DNA of 64,000 bases from G965247265 sp965247265 (GTDB lineage Bacteria > Pseudomonadota > Gammaproteobacteria > UBA4575): the NCBI GenBank assembly GCA_965247265.1, contig OZ252002.1:248001-312000 (forward strand), written 5' to 3'. A program made the translations under genes and the position numbers. The notes below the pieces were generated by a model. That model saw nothing but the letters and a program-made list of their open reading frames with translations. It was not told the DNA's origin and ran no database searches. This document shows, piece by piece, positions 27,710-35,652 of this stretch (positions are counted from its first letter, which is position 1; every line of letters begins with the position of its first letter).

Positions 27710-28672
27710 ATGAAACTCCATATTTATCATTTACCTAACCAAATTTTTGATATTTTTAATTTGTCATTTAGTAAGACCGATGAACTCACATTAGAGAAAT
27801 CAACAATGCATTTAACTGAGTTTATTACAACAAATGAAATGGGCATCCGTCTTGTATTCTTCTTTGCAGTGTTTGGAATAATGGCAGTGTGGGAAATTCT
27901 TACTCCTCAACGGGCACTCAGCAATTCAAAATCCATACGGTGGATGAATAACCTTGGGGTCGTAGCCCTTAACACTGTAATTTTACGCTTGATATTTCCC
28001 GCGGCCGCAGTAGGTATGGCTGCGTTAGCAGAAACACAGGGCTGGGGCATACTAAATTATCTACAAACTCCATACTTGTTTGCCGTAATTGTGTCGGTAA
28101 TCATTATGGATGCTGTAATCTATATTCAACACGTGTTAGTGCATGCCATTCCAGTATTATGGCGATTGCATCGTGTTCATCATGCTGATCTCGATTTTGA
28201 TGTTACCACCGGATCGCGCTTCCATCCGATTGAAATTATCTTATCTATGCTAATTAAGTTTGCCACGATATTGGTACTTGGCCCTCCAATTATTGCGGTT
28301 GTGATTTTTGAAGTATTGTTAAATGCCACCAGTATGTTCAACCACGCAAATGTTCGTATACCGAAAAGTGTAGATCCTCTGCTTCGCTGGTTCATCGTGA
28401 CTCCAGATATGCACCGAGTTCACCACTCCGTTGAAGATGATGAAACGAATAGTAATTTCGGTTTTAACTTACCGTGGTGGGATCGATTGTTTGGCACCTA
28501 CTGTGATCAACCTCGCGCAGGCCATGAACAAATGACTATCTGTATTAATACATTCCGTGATCGCCGACATTGTACTTGGTTACCTGGTATGTTGGCGTTG
28601 CCATTTATTGGCAAGATTACAAACTACACAATTAACCGTCGTCTCTGGGACACGCATCATAAACAAAACTAA
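27710..28672 (+). CDS. Sterol desaturase / fatty acid hydroxylase family protein
   Basis: The protein has four to five membrane spans and the histidine clusters of the family: HVLVHAIPVLWRLHRVHHAD, then NHANVRIP and HRVHHSVEDDETN, which bind a di-iron centre. It probably hydroxylates or desaturates a lipid; the substrate is unknown. The frame starts at 27710 (320 residues), but the ATG at 27806 gives MHLTEFITTNEMG and 288 residues, which is closer to typical N-termini. Neither start has a strong Shine-Dalgarno. It precedes a broken DsrE gene. Confidence 0.85.
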   Translation: MKLHIYHLPNQIFDIFNLSFSKTDELTLEKSTMHLTEFITTNEMGIRLVFFFAVFGIMAVWEILTPQRALSNSKSIRWMNNLGVVALNTVILRLIFPAAAVGMAALAETQGWGILNYLQTPYLFAVIVSVIIMDAVIYIQHVLVHAIPVLWRLHRVHHADLDFDVTTGSRFHPIEIILSMLIKFATILVLGPPIIAVVIFEVLLNATSMFNHANVRIPKSVDPLLRWFIVTPDMHRVHHSVEDDETNSNFGFNLPWWDRLFGTYCDQPRAGHEQMTICINTFRDRRHCTWLPGMLALPFIGKITNYTINRRLWDTHHKQN

Positions 28673-28740
28673 GCTTCTATTTTTCTAATTTATTCTTAGA
28701 AACTTAAACCAACAATAATGCAAAAATCAGGAGTAAAGTC

Positions 28741-29103
28741 ATGGCAAAAAGATTTATGAACTCCTTATGGGGAAGCGACAGCCCAACAAATGCTGAAATG
28801 GTATTTGGACACGGTAACGCACTGGCGAGTGCGGGCCATGATGTTCGAATTTTCTTGCTTGGTGAAGCGGTAACCTTGGCTTGATCTGTTGTTCGCGAAT
28901 ATCTAATGCCTATTGGATGGCCCTCAGTCGCGGAGCAGCGGAATGAGAGCATAAATCTCGGGGTTCGAATCGAATGCTGTGGAGCTTGTTCAAGGGCTCG
29001 TGGAATTGACGAAAATAAGATTGCAGATGCCGGCGCACTAATTGGAACACCTGAATCTTTTGTGGAGAATGTTGAGTGGTCAGAGAAAATAATCGCTGAG
29101 TGA
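28741..29103 (+). pseudogene. DsrE-family protein with an internal stop (copy A)
   Basis: Starting at an ATG with a good Shine-Dalgarno (AGGAGT), the frame reads MAKRFMNSLWGSDSPTNAEM and so on to FLLGEAVTLA. It then meets TGA at 28882-28884 and continues in the same frame to a TGA at 29101. The second half has the conserved cysteine motif ECCGACSRARG. In the second copy of this gene (50207-50568) the stop position is an arginine codon (CGG), so a C-to-T change in a CGA codon explains it. DsrE proteins are small sulfur-relay-like proteins. The product is truncated unless the stop is read through. Confidence 0.85.
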
Positions 29104-29136
29104 CCTGAAACTATGTCGATAGAGAGGTAAAAATGT

Positions 29137-29168
29137 GAATGTCCGCTTTGGGTCGTTAGCGGACATTC
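29137..29168 (+). repeat. Palindromic repeat, copy 2 (perfect stem)
   Basis: GAATGTCCGCT and AGCGGACATTC form a perfect 11-bp stem with a 10-base loop (TTGGGTCGTT). It lies 33 bases past the DsrE copy A stop and 12 bases from the convergent DUF6580 gene, so it could also act as a transcription barrier. It is the best-conserved member of the family. Confidence 0.85.
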
Positions 29169-29180
29169 GTAACTCAAAGT

Positions 29181-29726
29181 CTACTTGCTGTGTTGATAAG
29201 GTAATCGTTTTAATGAAGTTCGTAGTAACTCATATATTCCAAATAAGCAGAACGCGTAAAATAAATGTCCTGCAAAGGTGTTCTTAAAAAATGGAATCGC
29301 AAGGAGATAACAAGATATCAAGCCATCTAAAGTATATGAATAATATCCCGATGCCCACATACCAAAGTTAGAGAGAATAAAAAAAGCACAGGCACTGATG
29401 ACCGCACTCCCACCTAATCGGATAATACTAATTTGTTGCAACAATAAAACACGACCTATTAATACACTACAGGCTAAACCAAGATACACAAAGAACATCA
29501 CAACTGGATCGTAAAAACCAATCACAGCATCGCTAATGATTAAAGCAAGTAACGGTACTAATAAGGCCAATCGAGAAGAAAGATAAGCACCAGCAAACAG
29601 CCCAACAGCTCCAATAGAGGTAAAGTTTTCTGGATGCGGTATTAATCGCGTAAATACTGCAATAATAATTAATAAATGAATTAAAAAAGACCAAGTAAGC
29701 GCTTCTTGATGGGTTTCGTTTTTCAT
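29181..29726 (-). CDS. DUF6580 family putative membrane transport protein
   Basis: The 181-residue protein has five or six membrane spans and the family opening FTRLIPHPENFTSIGAVGLF, followed by LALIISDAVIGFYDP. Proteins with this arrangement resemble the substrate-binding S-components of ECF-type vitamin transporters, but no substrate is known. It is monocistronic, flanked on both sides by palindromic repeats. The C-terminal tail is short and basic. Confidence 0.8.
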   Translation of the reverse strand: MKNETHQEALTWSFLIHLLIIIAVFTRLIPHPENFTSIGAVGLFAGAYLSSRLALLVPLLALIISDAVIGFYDPVVMFFVYLGLACSVLIGRVLLLQQISIIRLGGSAVISACAFFILSNFGMWASGYYSYTLDGLISCYLLAIPFFKNTFAGHLFYAFCLFGIYELLRTSLKRLPYQHSK

Positions 29727-29772
29727 AGTCTGATTTTATAAGTTATTTTGCACTAGTTTATGCTACTTAGGT

Positions 29773-29802
29773 ATGTCCGCTTTGGGTCGAAAGCGGTCAT
29801 TC
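29773..29802 (+). repeat. Palindromic repeat, copy 3
   Basis: ATGTCCGCTTT and AAGCGGTCAT form a near-perfect stem around GGGTCGA. It has the same orientation and loop type as copy 2 and lies upstream of the DUF6580 gene. Confidence 0.75.
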
Positions 29803-29943
29803 AGATGTTGTTAAAATATTGAAACATATATAAAACAACTGAGTATAGTCTCAGCTAGTCTCTTATTAATGCCTATATCTGTCCACGAATGGAGTTTATT
29901 ATTTTCTAGCTTTTAAATAGCAAAGTTTATTAGCATTATTATA

Positions 29944-30231
29944 TTAACCAGCTTCAAAGTTAAAGTTAACAAAAGTAAAGCCTGATTCTGATCGCTTCAA
30001 AGTGATTTCTGAATTTTTCTTAACGAGTGGCGATGTTCCAACAATCTTCTCAAGTTCATCATCTTTAATTCCAGCAGCATCTTCATTCTCGAAAATGGTG
30101 CTTTCAGCGGTTATGTTATCCCAAAACCACTTTTGATGTAACACATGATATTTATCAAGCGGGATTTCTAGCTCGTATAATATTTTTGTGTCTTCCTCAA
30201 CAGGTACTCTCTCAAATTTATTAGTCATCAT
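29944..30231 (-). CDS. Hypothetical small protein
   Basis: I do not recognise this 95-residue protein. It has no signal or membrane segment. It is acidic with a WFWDN motif near the middle and ends with GFTFVNFNFEAG. The ATG is preceded by AAGGAT at a suitable distance, which supports translation. It is isolated between a palindromic repeat and a 326-base gap. Confidence 0.55.
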   Translation of the reverse strand: MMTNKFERVPVEEDTKILYELEIPLDKYHVLHQKWFWDNITAESTIFENEDAAGIKDDELEKIVGTSPLVKKNSEITLKRSESGFTFVNFNFEAG

Positions 30232-30557
30232 TATCCTTTAACTGTAGTGTTCGTTAGTCAATTACATTTACATCCCCTTTTAAATCAAAGTATGCCTGTT
30301 GCGCTTATGTTTCATCCTGCACTGTGCCTAATACTTTTATGATTGAGTTCCGGCACTAAACATAGAGGTACGTAATATATTGAATATTTTATATAAACAA
30401 CATTTTTTGTTTATCGCTATTTTAAAGATTAATACTAATTGCTGTTTTAGAAGCGTGCAAGACTAATAAAATGCCACACCTTAGCGAGGCGATAGGTTAT
30501 AGATACTATGACAGACTGCTTAGCCCGTAAAAATATCAAATAAACTAGACTTGCTAC
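30232..30557. other. Intergenic region, no gene seen
   Basis: This AT-rich 326-base stretch lies between a hypothetical gene and the cytochrome c5 gene. A weak hairpin (AAACAA / TTTGTTT) near 30400 is the only structure I noticed. No ORF with coding character, tRNA or repeat copy is present. Confidence 0.4.
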
Positions 30558-31064
30558 TTACTGGATAGAATCGAGCATATAGTCCACCGTCTTTTTTATA
30601 TCTTCATCTGATATATCACTGCGGCCACCTTTTGGCGGCATCGTACCTATTCCATTTATTGCACTTGTATAGAGCTGTTCTTTGCCTTTAGCAACACGTG
30701 GCTCCCAGCGTGCTTTATCACCATACATTGGCGCATTTAGCAAACCCGAAGCATGACAGGCACTACATGCCTGCATATAAATCTGTTCAGGAGATAAAGC
30801 TGCCTCTGCAACCTGCTCAGGCTCACCACTTTCGGCACCATCGCCCAATGAAGAATCAGCATCTGCTGACATTGCCTCTTCGTCTCCAGTATTAACACTA
30901 CCAACCGGTTTTATCCTCTCTTCGATATTACCTTGTATGACGGCGTCTTCTGATAAATCAGCATCAGAAATAAGAACGTTAGCAAGTGCCAATATGGCTA
31001 CTGTGGCGCCCACAAGTACGCCGATGAGAATCATTAATGTCGTTGTAAACTGATTGTCGTTCAC
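30558..31064 (-). CDS. Membrane-anchored cytochrome c5-type protein
   Basis: The 168-residue protein has one N-terminal membrane span (TLMILIGVLVGATVAILAL), an acidic linker of about 60 residues, and a C-terminal single-heme domain. The heme site is C100-S-A-C103-H104 and the axial methionine is M142 in GTMPPKGG, the cytochrome c5 pattern. The domain would face the periplasm and carry electrons between membrane complexes and other carriers. The linker lets the heme domain swing. The cytochrome c4 and dsbA genes are 2 kb away. Confidence 0.88.
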   Translation of the reverse strand: MNDNQFTTTLMILIGVLVGATVAILALANVLISDADLSEDAVIQGNIEERIKPVGSVNTGDEEAMSADADSSLGDGAESGEPEQVAEAALSPEQIYMQACSACHASGLLNAPMYGDKARWEPRVAKGKEQLYTSAINGIGTMPPKGGRSDISDEDIKKTVDYMLDSIQ

Positions 31065-31225
31065 ACAAACTCCTATTTTATTGAGACCCTATTATTAGTG
31101 CGCTGAGAATTATAGTGAATGATCGAGATGAAACCAAATTGCAGCTATATGTATTACTCTAAAGTCTAACCTGAGGACTAAATGATAAACATATCTCTAA
31201 GTATAGCGTTAGCACAAATTTTAGT

Positions 31226-31814
31226 ATGACGATCCCAACATCTCCTGATCAGCACGCAATTGCAGTCCTCGTACTGAGTCTTATTGCACTTCTTCTGTTT
31301 ACCCGTGAGCGTATTCCTTTAGAGACATCAAGCTTATTCGTTATCGCAATCTTAGCTATCGGGTTTGAGCTATTCCCTTATGAATTTAATGGAAACATCT
31401 TATCAACTATGCAGCTATTTTCTGGATTTGGACATGAAGCGCTTATTGCCGTGTGCGCATTGATGATTGCAGGACATGACCTCGGGCGTAAGTGCGCCTA
31501 TCGTCTTAAGTGGTTTAATGTTACTCATGGCATCGTTAACAAATATAGTCTCAAACAATGCGGCAGCTGTAATTGGTACACCTGTGGCAGTAAGTATTGC
31601 TTATCAACTATCTCAACCTGCTGCACCATTTATTTTGGCCGTGTTATTCGGTGCAAACATGAGTTACATCACTCCCATGGCATATAAAACAAATTTGTTA
31701 GTAATGAATGCAGGCGGTTATAAATTTATTGATTTTGTCAAAGTTGGCACTCCACTTACCATTATAATGTGGTTAACATATTCATGGTTATTACCATTTA
31801 TCTATAAGCTATGA
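31226..31814 (+). pseudogene. SLC13/DASS-type anion transporter, internally deleted
   Basis: The frame from 31226 encodes a good N-terminus (LIALLLFTRERIPLETSSLF, then FSGFGHEALIAVCALMIAG, up to about residue 84). The expected middle of the protein is absent: a stretch near 31467 shifts the frame and leads into the family C-terminus (LMASLTNIVSNNAAAVIGTP, FGANMSYITPMAYKTN, WLTYSWLLPFIYKL). Family members are about 450-600 residues, so several hundred residues including any TrkA-C domains have been lost and the remains are out of frame. A functional product is very unlikely. Confidence 0.88.
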
Positions 31815-31906
31815 ATCTTCAACTAATTAAAATAGTCGATTGATATATTTAATGACTATAGTTAAGTAGCTTCTATAACAATAGTTTTATTAAGATTACC
31901 GCATTA

Positions 31907-32719
31907 ATGAATAGACTTTTTATATTTATACTAATTTTTACTTTGTCATTATTCGTTGTATCTTCCTGTTCTCACAATGCAAAACACCCACCCAGCCAAA
32001 CAAAAGTTAGCACAAGTGCCAATCAAGCTTCTAGCCTAAAAAGAAACAATACAGGACACGAGATTGCAAATTTTGCAAAACTTCAATTGGGAAAACCTTA
32101 TCGATATGGAGGCGCTTCTCCAAAAGGGTTTGATTGCAGTGGATTAGTACATTACACACATAAGCAATTCGGAATACAAACACCTAGGACGTCAAAACAA
32201 CAATATAAAGCTGCAACACCTGTTAGCGCCAACCAACTTGAATTAGGTGACATTGTCTTTTTCAAACTCACTAGCACAAACGTATTGCACGTGGGAATAT
32301 ACATTGGTGACGGTCAGTTTATTCATGCACCAAAATCAGGTAAGCGTGTATCTACTGCCTTTTTGAAAGACCCATATTGGAAAACACGTTTTGCAGCTGG
32401 AGGCCGATTTTTATTAATGCCATTTGATGGCTATGTGATCTCCATCAAATTTAGTCCTACTCTAATACCCACTAGTCAACCCTCTCTATCCACTAATCGC
32501 GAGTACATTATTGTGCTCGCCAATGTCGCCTATGATATTTTGACCCAAAAACAAGGATGTATGAGGGAAACTGTGGACGACAACGTCAAGCATACCGTTA
32601 AAAAAATTTTTGAAGATCTTAGACAGCATCAACCTATGAAGCGAACACGTAAGAGTGATCGTGTTAATACAGATCGACTGCTTCAAAAGCTAAGCGATAA
32701 AGAACCAAAAAGGAAATAA
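31907..32719 (+). CDS. NlpC/P60 family peptidoglycan hydrolase, lipoprotein
   Basis: The 270-residue protein has a lipoprotein signal ending VVSSC (C21), a linker, and an NlpC/P60 domain with catalytic C77 (FDCSGLV), H128 (VLHVGIYIG) and H140 (FIHAPKSG). These enzymes cut peptide stems of the cell wall. The domain ends near residue 165. The remaining 105 residues (from FDGYVISIKF to the basic tail KLSDKEPKRK) do not belong to the usual short Spr-type proteins, and I do not recognise them. A hairpin terminator follows. Confidence 0.88.
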   Translation: MNRLFIFILIFTLSLFVVSSCSHNAKHPPSQTKVSTSANQASSLKRNNTGHEIANFAKLQLGKPYRYGGASPKGFDCSGLVHYTHKQFGIQTPRTSKQQYKAATPVSANQLELGDIVFFKLTSTNVLHVGIYIGDGQFIHAPKSGKRVSTAFLKDPYWKTRFAAGGRFLLMPFDGYVISIKFSPTLIPTSQPSLSTNREYIIVLANVAYDILTQKQGCMRETVDDNVKHTVKKIFEDLRQHQPMKRTRKSDRVNTDRLLQKLSDKEPKRK

Positions 32720-32732
32720 GTACGTTATGTTC

Positions 32733-32754
32733 ATGTGCAAGGACAATTGCACAT
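32733..32754 (+). terminator. Terminator of the NlpC/P60 gene
   Basis: ATGTGCAA and TTGCACAT form a perfect 8-bp stem with a 6-base loop, followed on the plus strand by TTATCTTATT. It lies between the convergent NlpC/P60 and dsbA genes. Confidence 0.6.
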
Positions 32755-32762
32755 TTATCTTA

Positions 32763-33431
32763 TTATGATGAGCTCTCTTCCTGTTGTGCTAATTGATTTA
32801 CTAGTTTAAGCACCTGCTCATATCCACCTGCACTTCCAGCCGTAATTCGATATTTGCCATTTACGATTACAGTGGGCACCGCACTTGACCCATAGTCACG
32901 CATAAGTTGGTTAGAGCGTTTAACCTTTGTCTCAACGTAAAATGAATCATATGCTTTTTGAAAGTCATCTTCATCAATGCCATGCTGTGATAGGAAACGT
33001 GCAATAGATTCAATATCTCGAAGCCGTCTACCTTGAACATGTATCGCTTCAAAAAATATTGGATGTACTCTATCAACTTCACCCATAGTCTCCAATGCAT
33101 AATAAGCACGCGCATGTGGAATCCAACTTTTATTTAACACTGCAGGCATGCGTGAAAAATCTATATAATCAGGCTTATCTTGTTCCCAGGCTTTTAAATA
33201 TTTTTCAAATTTAAAACAATGTGGACAGCCGTACCAAAATAATTCCAACACTTCTACAGAACTATCTTGAACATTTGTCCCAACTGCGGGTGATATTCGA
33301 TGGTAGTGCTGGCCCTCTAAAAATTCACCATTAGAACTTTCTTCTTGCTCAGCATTACTGACAACCAAAAGAGAACAAGTAAGTAATAATGAAACGAAAG
33401 TTATAAGTGAATTTTTAATATAATTGTTCAT
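32763..33431 (-). CDS. dsbA: Thiol:disulfide interchange protein DsbA
   Basis: The 222-residue periplasmic protein has a signal peptide (cleavage near VVSNAEQ), a thioredoxin fold with the active site C69-P-H-C72 (FWYGCPHCFKFE), the helical insertion, and the cis-proline loop SSAVPTVIVNG. It introduces disulfide bonds into exported proteins. It stands next to a cytochrome c4 gene and near engB and polA, the Pseudomonas order. The two genes are 100 bases apart, so they may be separate transcripts. Confidence 0.94.
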   Translation of the reverse strand: MNNYIKNSLITFVSLLLTCSLLVVSNAEQEESSNGEFLEGQHYHRISPAVGTNVQDSSVEVLELFWYGCPHCFKFEKYLKAWEQDKPDYIDFSRMPAVLNKSWIPHARAYYALETMGEVDRVHPIFFEAIHVQGRRLRDIESIARFLSQHGIDEDDFQKAYDSFYVETKVKRSNQLMRDYGSSAVPTVIVNGKYRITAGSAGGYEQVLKLVNQLAQQEESSS

Positions 33432-33531
33432 ATCTGTTGGAATTAATTTTATGGTTAATGCTTTGACCTAACTTTGTATTGATGGTTCGTCTCTGAAGTT
33501 TTAAAAATACCGCCTGTCAGTTTATTTGTTC

Positions 33532-34161
33532 TTAGTGTAATCCTGCAATGTATTCCGCAACAGCTTCAATTTCTTGTTCGGTCATATAGCTTGTAATCTT
33601 TTGCATCATATTCAGGTGGTCTTCAGGTTGATAGCGAGCTCCACTTCGATATGTTCTAAGTTGAGCGGCAGTATAAACAGAATGCTGACCAGCAAGACGT
33701 GGAAACATTGCAGCAGAATTACCAACGCCATTTGGTGCATGGCACGACATACAGGCAGGAATTCCTGATTCAGGATTACCACCACGATAAATTCTTTCGC
33801 CAATTACATACAATTCTTCTCCTTGAAACACCTTATCGATATCAGCAACACCAGTCCTTGGGGTTTGATTGGAATAATAGCTTGCGAGATCAAGCATATC
33901 TTGCTCGGACAGGTTTGCAGCCTGTGGATTCATTAAGGTATTGACCCTTATTTTGCCTTTGAATAGCTGTAATTGGTTAGCGATGTATTTATATCCTTGA
34001 CCGGCAAGACTCGGCCATGCGGGATTAACGCTAACGCCATCAATACCATGACAGGCAGCACATGGAGCAGACTTTAGCTCACCAGCATCAGCATCTCCAC
34101 CTGCTTGCACACAAGACATGTACAGTATGGGAATGAGCAGCAAACAAGTTAATTTATTCAT
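33532..34161 (-). CDS. Diheme cytochrome c4
   Basis: The 209-residue protein has a signal peptide and two homologous heme domains: C34-A-A-C37-H38 and C137-M-S-C140-H141. Each has a methionine ligand further on (NTLMNPQA and LNMMQKIT). This is the cytochrome c4 family, periplasmic or membrane-attached electron carriers that feed terminal oxidases. The position between dsbA and engB is conserved in Pseudomonas. Confidence 0.93.
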   Translation of the reverse strand: MNKLTCLLLIPILYMSCVQAGGDADAGELKSAPCAACHGIDGVSVNPAWPSLAGQGYKYIANQLQLFKGKIRVNTLMNPQAANLSEQDMLDLASYYSNQTPRTGVADIDKVFQGEELYVIGERIYRGGNPESGIPACMSCHAPNGVGNSAAMFPRLAGQHSVYTAAQLRTYRSGARYQPEDHLNMMQKITSYMTEQEIEAVAEYIAGLH

Positions 34162-34336
34162 GTATTTATTTCCTTAGCTTCTAATTCGCTCTTCTTGAAT
34201 ATTAGTTATGCCTAGACTTGGTGTGGTTATGAGAGCAACAGAGGGCCGTTTGTATACCATAAAGCCATTATCGTCGCAAAAAAAACATAATCTAGGACCA
34301 CAGATTGAAAAAATTTATGCAAATATACTTAATCTT

Positions 34337-34951
34337 ATGAAAATTTCCCTCACACAAGCACGATTTTTAAAAAGCACATCTTCATTGCGAGACTTCCCAA
34401 AAGACAGTGGCGCAGAGATCGCATTCTGTGGTCGATCCAATGCTGGGAAATCTAGCGCATTAAATGCAATTTGTAGACAAAAACATCTCGCTAGAACGAG
34501 TAAAACGCCCGGACGCACTCAATTGATCAATTTTTTTGCAATAGATGGAGACACCCGCCTTGTTGATTTACCCGGTTATGGCTTTGCCAAAGCACCCGCT
34601 AAAATTCAGCAGAACTGGCAAAAATTGATGGAATCTTATTTGCATAGCCGAGAGGCGCTATATGGTTTAGTTTTATTAATGGACATTCGACATCCCCTAA
34701 CAGAAATTGACTGGGCAATGATTCGATGGAGCCAGCATTATCAATTGCCCTTATACATTTTGCTCACAAAGGTAGATAAAGTTAATAGGAATGACAGTAT
34801 AAAAACACTAACTAAAGTGACATCAACATTAGAGCAAGAAAGCATCAACTTTGGCATCCAACTATTTTCTGCCCCTAAAAATGTTGGAATTAGTCAAGCA
34901 CAGGAAAAAGTGTCTGCATGGCTCACCCAGGCTGTAATACAAGATCATTGA
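34337..34951 (+). CDS. engB: Ribosome biogenesis GTP-binding protein EngB (YihA/YsxC)
   Basis: From the ATG at 34337 (MKISLTQARFLKS) the product is 204 residues, the family length; the frame is open from 34208, but those 43 extra residues are not family-like. GTPase motifs are GRSNAGKSSALNAIC (G1), RTSKTPGRTQ (G2), VDLPGYGFAK (G3) and LTKVDK (G4). EngB helps assemble the 50S subunit. It is convergent with polA, as in E. coli and Pseudomonas, with a structured intergenic region between them. Confidence 0.94.
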   Translation: MKISLTQARFLKSTSSLRDFPKDSGAEIAFCGRSNAGKSSALNAICRQKHLARTSKTPGRTQLINFFAIDGDTRLVDLPGYGFAKAPAKIQQNWQKLMESYLHSREALYGLVLLMDIRHPLTEIDWAMIRWSQHYQLPLYILLTKVDKVNRNDSIKTLTKVTSTLEQESINFGIQLFSAPKNVGISQAQEKVSAWLTQAVIQDH

Positions 34952-34954
34952 TTA

Positions 34955-35096
34955 TAAAAAAGCGCCCCGGTTAAATGGGAAAAACCGGGGCTAAATTGAC
35001 TCGGTTGGGGAGCCCGAGTCTAAGTATGCCCGTTACGCTTAGGGAGGGAAGCGGGTGATAGCGCATAAGCGCTATTAGTTAGAATGCAGTTACCTT
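34955..35096 (-). ncRNA. Candidate small RNA in the engB-polA interval (Spot 42/ErsA position)
   Basis: Read on the minus strand, this 142-base segment lies between two intrinsic terminators. It contains hairpins at 35075-35058 (ATAGCGC stem, 7 bp), 35020-34998 (GACTCGG stem) and 34991-34964 (GCCCCGGTT stem, 9 bp); the last is followed by GC and TTTTTT, a perfect terminator. Between hairpins 1 and 2 is a pyrimidine-rich single-stranded stretch, CTTCCCTCCCT, that could pair with Shine-Dalgarno sequences. There is no ORF. Spot 42 (E. coli) and ErsA (Pseudomonas) are encoded at this locus, and polA is also on the minus strand. The 5' end and promoter are not clear to me. Confidence 0.6.
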
Positions 35097-35122
35097 AAAA
35101 AGTTCGCTGTAGATTTAGCGAA
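35097..35122 (-). terminator. Terminator after the small exported protein gene
   Basis: TTCGCT and AGCGAA form a 6-bp stem with an 8-base loop, followed on the minus strand by CTTTTT. It lies 12 bases past the stop of the 122-residue gene and separates that transcript from the candidate sRNA. Confidence 0.6.
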
Positions 35123-35133
35123 AGTAAATACGG

Positions 35134-35502
35134 CTAGAATCGTTGATTTATTGATATTCCGTAAGTATCAGTATCTTCATTCGAGAAAATACCTTTGCTG
35201 TGGACGCCAGGCTTTTCACGTAATTGATCTAGGCCATCGCCACGATAAATTTTAAATGAAAAATTTCTTTCCACGACTTCGGAGTCATATATAGACTTTT
35301 TTGTGGGTTGGCTCGCAAAAGGTCTTAAATGTTGATTATCATCTAAAGAAATAGCCTCTGGGGCCCACGCAAAAGGATAATGATTTACACTCGATAGCTC
35401 GCTATCAATATTCAAATCCAACGCAACGGCCACTTGAGTAATTGATCCAGTGGATACCAGTACAACAATAAGAATTGAAGCTTTAATGACATTCCTTATC
35501 AT
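35134..35502 (-). CDS. Hypothetical exported protein
   Basis: I do not recognise this 122-residue protein. It has a clear signal peptide (IKASILIVVLVSTGSI, cleavage near AVALDLN) and a soluble mature part with no cysteine and no repeat, ending DTYGISINQRF. It lies 150 bases downstream of polA on the same strand and has its own intrinsic terminator. The final phenylalanine and preceding short strand are reminiscent of an outer-membrane targeting end, but the protein is too small for a barrel. Function unknown. Confidence 0.6.
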   Translation of the reverse strand: MIRNVIKASILIVVLVSTGSITQVAVALDLNIDSELSSVNHYPFAWAPEAISLDDNQHLRPFASQPTKKSIYDSEVVERNFSFKIYRGDGLDQLREKPGVHSKGIFSNEDTDTYGISINQRF

Positions 35503-35652
35503 TTTATTCCATAAATATTGAGCATCTTTGCAACAAGCTCAATCTAATTATTTCAACTCAATTAAATTATATTTATAGACTTGTTAGCCACATAAATGTG
35601 TAGATGAAAGGTGTTAGCCAAAAGACGAATGGATGCAAAAAAGTATATATCG

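Noticed and set aside
28704..29177. Long minus-strand open frame opposite DsrE copy A
   Set aside because: It has no ribosome site or recognisable product and is the antisense shadow of the DsrE pseudogene, whose plus-strand frame aligns with copy B.
27477..29802. Genomic island or prophage carrying the degenerate genes
   Set aside because: No integrase, transposase, tRNA target or att-like direct repeat was seen; the only repeats are the short palindromes.
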